From the NCBI GenBank assembly GCA_017458335.1, contig JAFTFT010000013.1, positions 54,617 to 118,616 on the forward strand: 64,000 bases of DNA. The letters run 5' to 3'. The notes beneath the pieces were generated by a model. That model searched no databases. It was not told where the DNA came from and saw only the letters and a list, made by a program, of their open reading frames with translations. A program made the position numbers and the translations under genes. This stretch comes from Oscillospiraceae bacterium. GTDB lineage: Bacteria > Bacillota > Clostridia > Oscillospirales > Oscillospiraceae. Below are positions 1 through 7,401 of the stretch, piece by piece (the stretch's first letter is position 1; the number at the start of each line of letters is the position of its first letter).

Positions 1-2117
1 CTCCACTGCGATTCCGTACCATGATACCAGATATCACTCTCGCAGCCATCGAACGCATAGTCCCCGATGCTCGTCAGATTACTTCCTGCAGTGAATGTCA
101 CGCTTTCGAGGTAGGTGCAGTTCAGGAACGCCTCATCCCCGATGCTCCTGACGCTTGCCGGGATCTCTATGCTCAGGAGGCCTTCGCAGGATTTGAACGC
201 ACTGGCCCCGATGCTCGTCACGCTTTCCGGGATCTCTATGCTTCGGAGAGTGACGCATAATTCGAACGCGCGGTTTCCGATGCTCGTCAGATTACTTCCT
301 GCAGTGAATGTCACGCTTTCGAGGTTGACGCAGTTATAGAACGCCAATTCCCCGATGGTCGTCACGCCTGACGGGATCTCTATGCTCCCAAGGTTGCCGC
401 AGCCTTGGAACGCATAGCCCCCGATGCTCGCCAGTTGGCTTCCTGGAGCGAATGTTACGCTCCCAAGGTTGCCGCAGCCTTGGAACGCATAGCCCCCGAT
501 GCTCGTCACGCCGTTCTCGATGACCACACTTTTAATGTCGCCACTTTGATCATACCATTCTTGACCATCATCCATCGCACCCGTGCCGGAGATGGTCAGG
601 GTGCCGTTTTCATCCAATGACCAGGTCAGGTTGTCGCCGCAGGTGCCGCTCGCCGCTACCCCGCGCAGGGGCGCCCCCTTCGTCGCGCCGATGAACACGG
701 AGAAGCCCTCCGTCTCGAAGGCGACGACGCCGTCCTCCGCGGACACGGGCAGCAGCTCGGACTCGGCCGAACCGGCCGCGCCCACGGCGGAGAGGTCAAG
801 GACGCCCGCCCCGTTCACCGCGTCCGCCTTCACATGCAGAACGTCGGAGGGTTCTTCCCCTGTGTTCAGGCCGCCCACGCTCACGCGCACGCTCTCACCG
901 AAGTCATCCGGCTGGAACTTCTCACCATCGGAGAGGATGGAGATATCATAGGCGAAAAGGATCTCTTCCTCCGCCTTTGCTTCGCCCGTCCGGATAGAAT
1001 AGAGCTCCGCCGCGAAACTGAGCGGAATCTCAACCACGACCAGCTGCGCATCCTCCGGCAGCAGCCCGGAGACCTCGACCTTCCCGTCTTCGGAGACGAC
1101 GGTCCGCTCGGTCAGGGCCGGCTTCTTCGCGGTTTCGTCGATGTACGGCCGGTCCGTCGGCACGGCGATCACGAGGGTCGAAAGGGTGTCGGTGCTGAAG
1201 CTCCAGGAGCTCTTCGTCGGGGTGTGGGTCGTCTCGAGGATCTGCACGTCGCGGTCGACGATGTCCCCCTCCTCGTCCCAGTGCAGGGTCACCAGGGCGA
1301 AGACCGGCTCATACGCCCGATACGTTTCCGTCGCGGGACCGGAGACCGTCACATCGTACCACCCGGAGGCGGGGACGAGGTTTTTCCGATCCCCCTCTTC
1401 GTCCGTCAGGTTCAGGACCGTCCAGTCGGTGGTATAATAGCCGATCTCCTTCTCCACCGCGAGGCGGTCGAGGTAGAGCTCTTCCGCGTCCGGGGTCTTC
1501 AGCCAGAGCTTCTTCTCCACGGGCATTCCATCCGGGGTCAGCAGGGGCTTCTGCTTCCCTTCGAGCAGATTCTGCACTTCCGGCGGCACGGCGGATTCCG
1601 TTTTTGTCTCCCGCTCGATGGTGAGGGTCAGGCTGCCGTCCACGGGGCGGATGCGGAGCTTCCCGTCGTCCTCGGGGTTCTCCTCGGGGGCGTTGGGGTC
1701 AGGCGCGTTCACCGGGGTCTGGCCCGGGACGGAGGCGTCGGGCAGGGTCTGTCCCGGTGTGGAGGCGCCGGGCGGTACGCTGCCCGGCACCGGCGTCAGG
1801 GAGATGCGCAGCTCCTGATCCCCCGCGGCGTCCGCCGGGATCGTGAAGGCCTGCAGCCCCGTGCTCTCATAGCCCTCAGCCGTGGCACTGTAAAAGTACG
1901 TGCCCGGCGTGAGGTGGTGGATGCCGTCCGCGCCGACGGGCAGCGGCAGCCCCGCCGGGTCGTAAACCGTCACGCTCGCAACGGTCTCATCACAGACAAA
2001 GCGAAGCGCGAGCGGATCGCCGCCCCCCTCCGCGAAGGCCGCGCCGCCCGGAAAAACGCCCACCAGCAGGGCCAGAACCAGCATAAACATCACAACAAGC
2101 GTTCTTTTTGTTTTCAT
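1..2117 (-). CDS. BspA-type leucine-rich repeat surface protein (3' end beyond window)
   Basis: This frame is open from an ATG at 2117 to the left edge, so the protein is at least 705 residues and its C-terminus is missing. A hydrophobic signal peptide (about residues 1-30, ending GGAAFAEG) is followed by a PEGA/Cna-B-like beta domain, a Pro-rich linker near residues 105-150 and a large undefined region. From about residue 490 there is the preamble (TWSLDENGTLTISGTGAM) that usually precedes LRR_5 repeats. At least six repeats with the pattern SIG..AF..C..L.S(I/V).(I/F) follow. Such proteins are secreted or wall-linked and often bind host or microbial ligands; the ligand here is unknown. It lies 37 bp behind a small membrane protein gene and is probably co-transcribed with it. 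Confidence 0.85.
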   Translation of the reverse strand, partial: MKTKRTLVVMFMLVLALLVGVFPGGAAFAEGGGDPLALRFVCDETVASVTVYDPAGLPLPVGADGIHHLTPGTYFYSATAEGYESTGLQAFTIPADAAGDQELRISLTPVPGSVPPGASTPGQTLPDASVPGQTPVNAPDPNAPEENPEDDGKLRIRPVDGSLTLTIERETKTESAVPPEVQNLLEGKQKPLLTPDGMPVEKKLWLKTPDAEELYLDRLAVEKEIGYYTTDWTVLNLTDEEGDRKNLVPASGWYDVTVSGPATETYRAYEPVFALVTLHWDEEGDIVDRDVQILETTHTPTKSSWSFSTDTLSTLVIAVPTDRPYIDETAKKPALTERTVVSEDGKVEVSGLLPEDAQLVVVEIPLSFAAELYSIRTGEAKAEEEILFAYDISILSDGEKFQPDDFGESVRVSVGGLNTGEEPSDVLHVKADAVNGAGVLDLSAVGAAGSAESELLPVSAEDGVVAFETEGFSVFIGATKGAPLRGVAASGTCGDNLTWSLDENGTLTISGTGAMDDGQEWYDQSGDIKSVVIENGVTSIGGYAFQGCGNLGSVTFAPGSQLASIGGYAFQGCGNLGSIEIPSGVTTIGELAFYNCVNLESVTFTAGSNLTSIGNRAFELCVTLRSIEIPESVTSIGASAFKSCEGLLSIEIPASVRSIGDEAFLNCTYLESVTFTAGSNLTSIGDYAFDGCESDIWYHGTESQW

Positions 2118-2154
2118 CTTATCACGTCCTCTGTCCTGTTTCTGCATCCACGGA

Positions 2155-2472
2155 TCAGGTCTGTTTTCGCTCTGCCTTTTTCTGTCTGTCCCTGCTTCGG
2201 ATCAGAATCACCGTAACCGTGACCCCCAGCATGAAGGCCAGCACACCTACGAGGACATAGCCGCCCGCGGCGTCGGACAGCAGCGACGCGCCGGAAGCGG
2301 AATTCCCGATCAGCCCGTGTCCGTGGAAGCTGAACACCGTCACAGCCATAAGGCATGCAAACAACAGCACTGTTACGCCACCCCATGCCCGGAGCCGGGT
2401 AAGCTCTCTCTTTCGTTTCAACACCGCCATCCTGCGATGCACTTCCCGGATTCGTTCCTCGTTCGTCATCAT
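2155..2472 (-). CDS. Small two-TM membrane protein, paralogue of the gene at 4652-4984
   Basis: This 105-residue protein has a charged N-terminus (TNEERIREVHRRM...LKRKREL), a first membrane segment near 30-48 and a second near 72-92, then a basic tail. Start ATG 2472 follows a strong GGAGGTGA site. The N-terminal pattern TNEERI..(V/M)H.R and the two-TM layout match the 110-residue protein that follows the sigma factor gene at 4971-5531, so the two are paralogues. The family is not recognised. Its place directly upstream of the LRR surface protein suggests a shared role in membrane sensing or regulation of that protein, but this is inference. Confidence 0.75.
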   Translation of the reverse strand: MMTNEERIREVHRRMAVLKRKRELTRLRAWGGVTVLLFACLMAVTVFSFHGHGLIGNSASGASLLSDAAGGYVLVGVLAFMLGVTVTVILIRSRDRQKKAERKQT

Positions 2473-2542
2473 ATGTTGTCACCTCCGGTTGTCATCATCG
2501 TTTCATTTCTATAGATACATAAAATCGGAAAATTCCCGGCAG

Positions 2543-2570
2543 ATTATATCTTGTTTACAAAAAGTTCACA
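2543..2570 (-). promoter_or_regulatory. Putative promoter of the small-TM/LRR operon
   Basis: On the minus strand there is a TATAAT -10 (2548-2543) with TGTGAA 16 bp upstream (2570-2565). The -35 resembles sigma-A poorly. Its GAAC core recalls ECF sigma -35 boxes, so transcription by the nearby sigma factor (4971-5531) is possible but unproven. Confidence 0.4.
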
Positions 2571-2583
2571 TTTACAGCAAGAA

Positions 2584-2630
2584 AGATGCGGCTCCTCGTT
2601 TTGATCTCCGACGAGGAACCGCATCTGTTT
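2584..2630. terminator. Intergenic hairpin, probable terminator of vapBC
   Basis: A 14-15 bp stem (AGATGCGGCTCCTCG with CGAGGAACCGCATCT, one mismatch) lies downstream of the minus-strand vapC gene. The plus-strand side is followed by a short T-containing run. Confidence 0.6.
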
Positions 2631-2715
2631 ATCTGATTATCTGAAGAATTAAAATCCGAAGCCGTGTCAACTCATATTCTATAGATTGCTCTATCAGTCG
2701 AGGGGAGGACAAAGA

Positions 2716-3099
2716 TTACCAGAGAACACGCACATTCGGATATTGCGGAATACGTTCATCCTTCGTGATGAGGGTCATATCCCGGAAAATCGCCTGTGCA
2801 ATCAAGAGCCGGTCAAAAGGATCTCTATGGATCAGAGGAAGCGTTTTCATCACATCAATCTCCGACGCTAAAATGGTAACGACAGAGATGCCAAGTTCAT
2901 TGCAGAATGATTCCAGTTCTTCTGCGCTGGCATCGATATCAATTTTACCGATGCTCTGTTTGATGCCAAGTTCCCACAGAGAAATAATGCTGACATAGAG
3001 TTCTGAGCTTTGCTCCACGATCTCACGGGCATCATCTGATAAAAACGCGGGAGAAAACAGCAGCCCAATCAAAGCGTTGGTATCCAGCAGGTATTTCAT
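2716..3099 (-). CDS. vapC: VapC-like PIN-domain ribonuclease toxin
   Basis: This 127-residue single PIN domain protein carries the expected acidic residues: D6 (LLDTNALIG), E43 (SLWELGIKQ), D96 (HRDPFDRLL) and D114 (ITKDERI). PIN toxins of type II systems cleave tRNA or rRNA when freed from their antitoxin. It overlaps the upstream small gene by four bases (ATGA), typical of translational coupling in an antitoxin-toxin pair. The HRDPFDRLLIAQA motif is typical of the Sll0205-like PIN group. The active site is intact. Confidence 0.9.
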   Translation of the reverse strand: MKYLLDTNALIGLLFSPAFLSDDAREIVEQSSELYVSIISLWELGIKQSIGKIDIDASAEELESFCNELGISVVTILASEIDVMKTLPLIHRDPFDRLLIAQAIFRDMTLITKDERIPQYPNVRVLW

Positions 3100-3308
3100 A
3101 TATAATCCTCAAACAGATCCGGAGTTGCGTCAAAGTCATCTGCAATAGAATGAAACCGATCAGCATAGAGACCGACCGAACGTTTTTTCACCTTTTTTTC
3201 CGTTTCAGCGGCGAACTGCTGCTGAAGAAACGAAATATAGGTTACTGCCATTTCAACATATTTATCCGGAAGGCCGGTAGCTTGCTTTACCATTGTTTCC
3301 AGAGGCAT
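3096..3308 (-). CDS. vapB: Antitoxin of the PIN-domain pair (VapB/DUF2281-like)
   Basis: This 70-residue acidic protein (MPLETMVKQATGLPDKYVEM...LFEDYI) lies directly upstream of the PIN toxin and overlaps it by ATGA. ATG 3308 is preferred because AGGTGG sits nine bases before it; a TTG at 3317 has no room for a ribosome site. No classical AbrB or RHH fold can be read with confidence, and the C-terminal acidic tail may wrap the toxin. Identification rests mainly on size, order and overlap. Confidence 0.75.
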   Translation of the reverse strand: MPLETMVKQATGLPDKYVEMAVTYISFLQQQFAAETEKKVKKRSVGLYADRFHSIADDFDATPDLFEDYI

Positions 3309-3340
3309 TATGTTCAACCACCTTTCTTATAGATGATAAT

Positions 3341-3369
3341 ATTTTATCACGTTTTTGACACGAGAGCAA
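3341..3369 (-). promoter_or_regulatory. Promoter of vapBC
   Basis: TTGCTC (3369-3364), a 17-bp spacer and TAAAAT (3346-3341) form a sigma-A promoter 33 bp before the antitoxin start. The -10 lies in the near-palindrome GATAAAATATTATC, a possible autoregulatory operator. Confidence 0.6.
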
Positions 3370-3399
3370 GGTTTTGGACCGAAAGTGCCTGAAGCCGTG

Positions 3400-4032
3400 T
3401 CAGACTGCCATGCGCAGATATTTTCTGTCGAAGAGGCGGAGCAGGAAGGCCGTCACGACCGGGATCAGATAGCCGGCCCACGCAACCCAGCCGGTCTGGG
3501 AGACGAGAATGTTATAAACCCCGTGATAGGTGGACGCCACGGCGAGCAGACTGGCCGTCCCGGCCACACGCAGCCACAGCCGGTCCCAGAGAAGCAGCAT
3601 GCCCATCGTCAGAATCGAGCCGCAGACGACATGCATGGTCCCGGCGCCGAAGCCTCGGATCAGCAGGTGAAGGAAACTTGCCGCGCCGTTCTGGGTCAGG
3701 AAGCAGACGTTCTCAAAGGTGGCAAAGCCCAGCGCCAGCATCAGCACACAGCCGGGCACGCTCTTTTTCTCCGGCTCAAAGATCAGCAGCCAGAACAGCA
3801 CAGGAAAGAGCTTCATGCACTCTTCCACGAGGGGCGCGATTTCCATTGCCGCGGTCTGCAGGTTTGCGCCCTGGACCGCGGCGAGAAAGGTGCTGATATA
3901 AGAAGACAGAAGGCATGCCGTCATCCCCGCCAGCAGGAACAGAAGATTCCGCCGCTCTTTCCCGCCGAAGCACAGCACCGCGATCAGCAGCGGCGCACTC
4001 AGGCAGATATAGACGTTCTCAATATAGTTCAT
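3400..4032 (-). CDS. PrsW-family intramembrane protease
   Basis: This 210-residue polytopic protein shows the PrsW signature: EE..K (E70, E71, K74 in LVEECMKL), F..FE (FATFENVCF, E107) and two membrane-embedded histidines (H134 in GTMHVVCG, H170 in YHGVYN). In Bacillus, PrsW makes the first cut in a membrane anti-sigma factor. Start ATG 4032 has GGAGG eight bases upstream and overlaps the preceding gene by ATGA. It is the last gene of an operon that opens with a sigma factor, so a sigma/anti-sigma proteolysis circuit is likely. The substrate is inferred, probably the small TM protein or its neighbour. Confidence 0.8.
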   Translation of the reverse strand: MNYIENVYICLSAPLLIAVLCFGGKERRNLLFLLAGMTACLLSSYISTFLAAVQGANLQTAAMEIAPLVEECMKLFPVLFWLLIFEPEKKSVPGCVLMLALGFATFENVCFLTQNGAASFLHLLIRGFGAGTMHVVCGSILTMGMLLLWDRLWLRVAGTASLLAVASTYHGVYNILVSQTGWVAWAGYLIPVVTAFLLRLFDRKYLRMAV

Positions 4033-4655
4033 TGCTCCTCCGCCTTTCTCAGAGCCCATGGGAACAGCAGGAAGCAGATGGACAACAGCGTGTCGAACCA
4101 GAAGTAGGGGTTTTTCAGCGTATCGCCCATCCAGAAGCAGGAACTGGTCCATGCGGCATATTCCGCAGTGCAGAACAGAATGATCGCATCGGCAACACAC
4201 CGTTTCCCCATTTCCGGCGGATCCCGCCGCCACAGCAGCACACAGTCTGTCGTGTGCCAGAGCAGCAGACTCATCAGAACCGCCGCGGTGATGTTGCTGA
4301 TCCAGTCACCCCACTGAAGATAAAACACGCCCATGCCGATCGTAAAGACCGGGAAGAGCCAGAGCAGCCGGCTGCGGGGTACAGAGGGACGCGGGCCCCG
4401 CACTTCCAGGAGCAGCAGGAGCAGAAACACATAGCCCGCGTACCAGCTCAGATAGGGAATATAGGAGTAATCCGGGGTCTCTCCGTAAAAGATCAGAAAC
4501 AGCTGCCAGTACAGATCGCCCAGGAAATAGACGCCCGCGGCCAGGGCCAGAAGCAGCCATACCCGTTTTCCTGAGCGGACGGCGCGGCTGACGGACAGCG
4601 CCGTACAGACGGCGGTCGTCACCAGCTGGATGCCGTTTTCGATGCTCTCGATCAT
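4029..4655 (-). CDS. Polytopic membrane protein of the sigma/PrsW operon
   Basis: This 208-residue protein consists almost wholly of hydrophobic segments (about six or seven TM helices) with short Arg-rich loops. ATG 4655 overlaps the upstream stop (ATGA), and the gene overlaps prsW the same way, so the operon is tightly coupled. No known family is recognised with confidence. Context suggests it is a sensor or a partner of the protease. Confidence 0.7.
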   Translation of the reverse strand: MIESIENGIQLVTTAVCTALSVSRAVRSGKRVWLLLALAAGVYFLGDLYWQLFLIFYGETPDYSYIPYLSWYAGYVFLLLLLLEVRGPRPSVPRSRLLWLFPVFTIGMGVFYLQWGDWISNITAAVLMSLLLWHTTDCVLLWRRDPPEMGKRCVADAIILFCTAEYAAWTSSCFWMGDTLKNPYFWFDTLLSICFLLFPWALRKAEEQ

Positions 4656-4984
4656 GGAAGGTCCTCGCGGTCTTTCTTTTCCCGCCATTTTTTCAGACGG
4701 AGGCAGAACACCGTCACGCTCACGCCGAGCAGAAAGGCCAGCACCGCCACGACGATATAGCCCAGAGCGCCGCTGTCGGAGAACATGCTGGCGCTCATGG
4801 CGCCGGGAGCACCTGTCATAGCCGCAGACAACTGGGGTATCCAGGCTGCCAGCGCGACGGTCAGCGCGAGACAAAGAACAACAGCCGCCGCGCCCGCGAG
4901 GCGGGTCTCCCGTTTTCTCTTTTCTCTCCGGAGCTCCGCCGCACGCGCATGCATGGCGGCAATTCGCTCTTCATTCGTACGCAT
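4652..4984 (-). CDS. Small two-TM protein, candidate anti-sigma factor
   Basis: This 110-residue protein has a basic cytoplasmic N-terminus (TNEERIAAMHARAAELRREKRKRE), a TM segment near 27-48, a short outside loop and a second TM near 72-94. It overlaps the sigma factor gene by 14 bp. Order and topology fit a membrane anti-sigma factor, although no zinc-binding anti-sigma motif is present. A paralogue lies at 2155-2472 beside the LRR surface protein. Role inferred from context. Confidence 0.7.
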   Translation of the reverse strand: MRTNEERIAAMHARAAELRREKRKRETRLAGAAAVVLCLALTVALAAWIPQLSAAMTGAPGAMSASMFSDSGALGYIVVAVLAFLLGVSVTVFCLRLKKWREKKDREDLP

Positions 4985-5531
4985 CGGTCACACCTTCCTT
5001 CTCCAGCTCCTGCCGCAGGAGGAGTTTGCCCCGCTGCAGGAGGCGATCGATCTTCTTTTCACTGACGCGAAGCACTTCGGACGCCTCACGGTAGCTCAGG
5101 CTCTCCATGTAGACCAGCCAGAGCGCCTCCCGGTACTGCGGCTCGATCCGGTTCAGACAGCGGTGCAGGGCAAGCTTCCGCTCCTGATCCAGATATTGGG
5201 CCTCGGTCTCCGTCGGAGAGGATGGTTCTTCCGTTAATTCTTCGATGGCAAAGGTCTGCAGGCGTCCGCGCGTTGCTCCAAACCGAAGCGCCAGGTTGCG
5301 CCCCGTTTTGAAGAGATAGGCTTTGAAGCAGCCTTCCCGGATCGAGGGCTTCTTCACCATGATCCGGGCAAAGGTCTCTATCATCAGGTCTTCGGCGTCC
5401 TGCCAGTCGTGGAGGACGGCATGCAGATATGAGGTGAGGCTGTCGCCGTAACGCAGCATCAGCTCGTCTAAGGCGGCGGTTTCTCCGGACAGAAAGCGGA
5501 AATAGAGCTGATGATCGTTTTCGCTGTGCAT
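4971..5531 (-). CDS. ECF-like sigma-70 family RNA polymerase sigma factor
   Basis: This 186-residue protein has sigma region 2 (near residues 20-60: YGDSLTSYLHAVLHDWQDAEDL) and region 4 (near residues 128-176: YREALWLVYMESLSYREASEVLRVSEKKIDRLL), with no regions 1 or 3, as in ECF sigma factors. It heads a four-gene minus-strand operon with a candidate anti-sigma factor, a polytopic protein and a PrsW protease. Start ATG 5531 follows GAGGAGGCGGCGAAC. Target promoters are unknown; the LRR operon promoter near 2543-2570 is one candidate. Confidence 0.9.
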   Translation of the reverse strand: MHSENDHQLYFRFLSGETAALDELMLRYGDSLTSYLHAVLHDWQDAEDLMIETFARIMVKKPSIREGCFKAYLFKTGRNLALRFGATRGRLQTFAIEELTEEPSSPTETEAQYLDQERKLALHRCLNRIEPQYREALWLVYMESLSYREASEVLRVSEKKIDRLLQRGKLLLRQELEKEGVTDAYE

Positions 5532-5575
5532 GTTCGCCGCCTCCTCTCATAGTACCCAGCAGCCGGACCGGTACC

Positions 5576-5604
5576 AGCATAACAGAAAAACCGTCATACT
5601 TCAA
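5576..5604 (-). promoter_or_regulatory. Promoter of the sigma factor operon
   Basis: TTGAAG (5604-5599), a 17-bp spacer and TATGCT (5581-5576) lie 45 bp before the sigma factor start. It sits inside the remnant of an opposite-strand toxin gene. Confidence 0.55.
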
Positions 5605-5722
5605 TATCCGGAAGGTGCCGGTTAAGAACTATGTGCTGTATTATGCCGTCTTTCAAGACCGCGTGGAGATTCGCCGTTTTCTCTACGGCAAGCGGGACAG
5701 AAGCAGAATTGTTGAGGAATAG
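5588..5722 (+). pseudogene. C-terminal remnant of a ParE/RelE-family toxin
   Basis: The plus strand encodes KPSYFNIRKVPVKNYVLYYA, then VFQDRVEIRRFLYGKRD and a stop at 5720-5722. This matches the last strands of the RelE/ParE fold, where a V.NY.L.Y.V......I..I.YG.RD pattern is usual. No start codon or N-terminal half is present, so the gene is broken. It suggests that a second toxin-antitoxin locus was lost when the sigma operon promoter was placed here. Confidence 0.6.
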
Positions 5723-5788
5723 TGGCATCATCATGCGGTGACGCACGAATCTGTTTCAGCCCTTCCGCTGTGGCAGGGCGGGAGGAAC

Positions 5789-6052
5789 TCAGGCGCTCTG
5801 TTCTTCCTCGAGGGCGGCCTCCAGGGCGAGAGAAAGCTGGTCGGCGCAGGAGGTCCCGCGCCCGTGGCAGTCGTTGCCCTTCAGGAGGCGGATGGCTTCT
5901 TCGGCCTCTTTTCCCTCCAGCAGCTTGCCGATGGCCCGGAGGTTGCCGTCACAGCCGCCGACGAAGCTGAGATCGTGGATCTTCCCGTCTTCGAGGCCGA
6001 AGCGGATCTCGCGGGAACAGACGTATTTCGGTGTATAGGTATAGGTGTTCAT
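5789..6052 (-). CDS. TSCPD-domain protein (TIGR03905-like)
   Basis: This 87-residue protein (MNTYTYTPKYVCSREIRFGL...) ends with the motif GTSCADQLSLAL, the TSCPD box also found at the C-terminus of some ribonucleotide reductases. ATG 6052 has GGAGAA seven bases upstream. Stand-alone TSCPD proteins are common in Clostridia, and their biochemical role is unknown. The Cys residues (C12, and those in GGCDGN, NDCHGRG and TSC) could bind a metal. Confidence 0.8.
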   Translation of the reverse strand: MNTYTYTPKYVCSREIRFGLEDGKIHDLSFVGGCDGNLRAIGKLLEGKEAEEAIRLLKGNDCHGRGTSCADQLSLALEAALEEEQSA

Positions 6053-6181
6053 CAGGGTTCTCCTTTGCCTTGTGTTCTTGTCGGGACAGAATATCACGAC
6101 GAGGTGCGAAGTTCAAGTGGCGGAATGTGAAAAAAGGTGCTATACTATTTTTTTGTAATCTTTGTTCAGGGAGGAATCCAT

Positions 6182-6973
6182 ATGGCAAGCGGAAGAATGG
6201 AATTTCACGCAGACAGCATCATGCAGCACACGAACTTCAGTTTCGTGATCCCCAATGATTTCATCATGGAAGAAATCTGGAATCCCCGGCACTATGACCG
6301 GCCCACCAAATCTCTCATTCTGCTGCACGGCCTGACCGGGACTGATACGGACTGGCTCTACGGCGGCGTGGCCCAGGAGATGTCCAAGCAGTATAATCTC
6401 GCCATCTTCATGCCCACCACGGGCAACTCCTTCTATCTGGACCGCGGATACGAGGGCGGGAACTTTGCCACTTTCGTCGGGGAGGAGCTGCCGGAATATA
6501 TCCGCGACACCTTCGGCTATTGCCTGAACAGGGAGAACACCATGATCGCGGGGCTCTCCATGGGCGGCTTCGGCGCGATCCACACGGCGCTGCAGTTTCC
6601 GGAGACCTTCTCCGCCTGCATTGCCCTCTCCTCGGCTCTGGTGATCCATGAGGTCGCCGAGCTCGGAAAACGGCGCAACAGCATCATGCCCGAGGCCATG
6701 GTCCGGGATGTGTTCGGCGATCCGGAGAAGCTTCTGGAGTCCGACTATAACCCCGAGGTTCTGTACCGCAAGGGAAAGGCGGCCGGGAAGGCGCTTCCGA
6801 AGATCTATATGGCCATCGGCAGAGAGGACAGCCTCTACGGCGTGAACCAGGACTTCCGGCGCTTCCTGGAAGCGGAGGGTGCGGACTTCTTTTATGAGGA
6901 CGGTCACGGCATGCATACCTGGGACTTCTGGAACGAATATCTCCCCCGCGGCCTCGAATGGGCGCTGAAATAA
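6182..6973 (+). CDS. Esterase-family alpha/beta hydrolase
   Basis: This 263-residue protein of the esterase D/tributyrin esterase family has the nucleophile elbow GLSMGGFGA and a C-terminal catalytic His in HGMHTWDFWNEYL. The oxyanion region LLHGLTGTDTDW is near residue 50. There is no signal peptide, so it is cytoplasmic. ATG 6182 is chosen over the upstream in-frame start because GGAGGA precedes it by seven bases. The natural substrate, probably a short acyl or acetylated sugar ester, cannot be read from sequence. Confidence 0.85.
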   Translation: MASGRMEFHADSIMQHTNFSFVIPNDFIMEEIWNPRHYDRPTKSLILLHGLTGTDTDWLYGGVAQEMSKQYNLAIFMPTTGNSFYLDRGYEGGNFATFVGEELPEYIRDTFGYCLNRENTMIAGLSMGGFGAIHTALQFPETFSACIALSSALVIHEVAELGKRRNSIMPEAMVRDVFGDPEKLLESDYNPEVLYRKGKAAGKALPKIYMAIGREDSLYGVNQDFRRFLEAEGADFFYEDGHGMHTWDFWNEYLPRGLEWALK

Positions 6974-6999
6974 GCTCATAACATATCTGAAACATCCTC

Positions 7000-7028
7000 T
7001 TGACAAGACTGCCTCTATGGACTACAAT
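7000..7028 (+). promoter_or_regulatory. Promoter 1 of the thiamine leader
   Basis: TTGACA (7000-7005), a 17-bp spacer and TACAAT (7023-7028) precede the first TPP aptamer by about 12 bp. Confidence 0.8.
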
Positions 7029-7040
7029 AGCGGCACAATT

Positions 7041-7133
7041 GAGATGGGCGCTGGGTTTTCCCGGCTGAGATGGAGTAATCGAGCTCCAACACCATGGAAC
7101 CTGATCCGGATAATGCCGGCGTAGGAAAGCGAG
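7041..7133 (+). ncRNA. TPP riboswitch 1
   Basis: The TPP (THI box) core is present: CGGCTGAGA, GAACCTGAT (7097-7105), the GGATAATGCC element and GCGTAGGAAAG. Helix P2 pairs ATGG (7044-7047) with CCAT (7092-7095), and P3 is CTGGG/CCCGG. The aptamer segment GAACCTGAT is identical to the 3' arm of the terminator that follows (7160-7168). Without TPP it can therefore pair with the terminator 5' arm and prevent termination. Confidence 0.92.
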
Positions 7134-7144
7134 AGTTCATTGGT

Positions 7145-7178
7145 ATCAGGTTCGTCCGCGAACCTGATATTTTCTTTT
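7145..7178 (+). terminator. Riboswitch 1 expression platform (intrinsic terminator)
   Basis: A perfect 10-bp stem (ATCAGGTTCG, loop TCCG, CGAACCTGAT) is followed by ATTTTCTTTT. The next 90 bp hold no gene, so riboswitch 1 gates read-through into promoter/riboswitch 2. Confidence 0.9.
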
Positions 7179-7266
7179 CCATCCTAAGACCGTTTTTTAC
7201 TTTCCCAGGCTCTAAAGGATGATTGACTAACCTGCACAGAGCCGCATAAAGATTTTCAGGTATTGC

Positions 7267-7295
7267 TTGACAGGGATGCAGAAAAGTGCAATAAT
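7267..7295 (+). promoter_or_regulatory. Promoter 2 of the thiamine leader
   Basis: TTGACA (7267-7272), a 17-bp spacer and AATAAT (7290-7295) lie between the terminator of riboswitch 1 and the second aptamer, so riboswitch 2 can be transcribed on its own. Confidence 0.75.
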
Positions 7296-7312
7296 GCAGA
7301 ATTAATAAAAAC

Positions 7313-7392
7313 AGGGGAGCCGCAAGGCTGAGAGGAAGCAGAGACTTCGACCCTTTACCTGATGTGGATCATGCCACCGTAGGGAGTCAGAA
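7313..7392 (+). ncRNA. TPP riboswitch 2
   Basis: A second, more compact THI box has ACAGGGGAGCC, GGCTGAGAGG, ACCCTTTACCTGATG, GGATCATGCC and CCGTAGGGAG. P1/P2 and the conserved CTGAGA and CTGAT bulges are recognisable. The usual TAAT in J4/5 reads TCAT, which may alter affinity. Confidence 0.9.
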
Positions 7393-7401
7393 AGAGACAG
7401 G

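Noticed and set aside
46-520. The repeated pattern near the left edge as a CRISPR or DNA satellite
   Set aside because: The repetition is explained by LRR_5 protein repeats in frame, with variable repeat spacing and no spacers.
834-2216. A 460-codon plus-strand frame over the LRR gene
   Set aside because: It is antisense to the LRR protein gene, with composition typical of shadows in GC-rich DNA and no recognisable domain.
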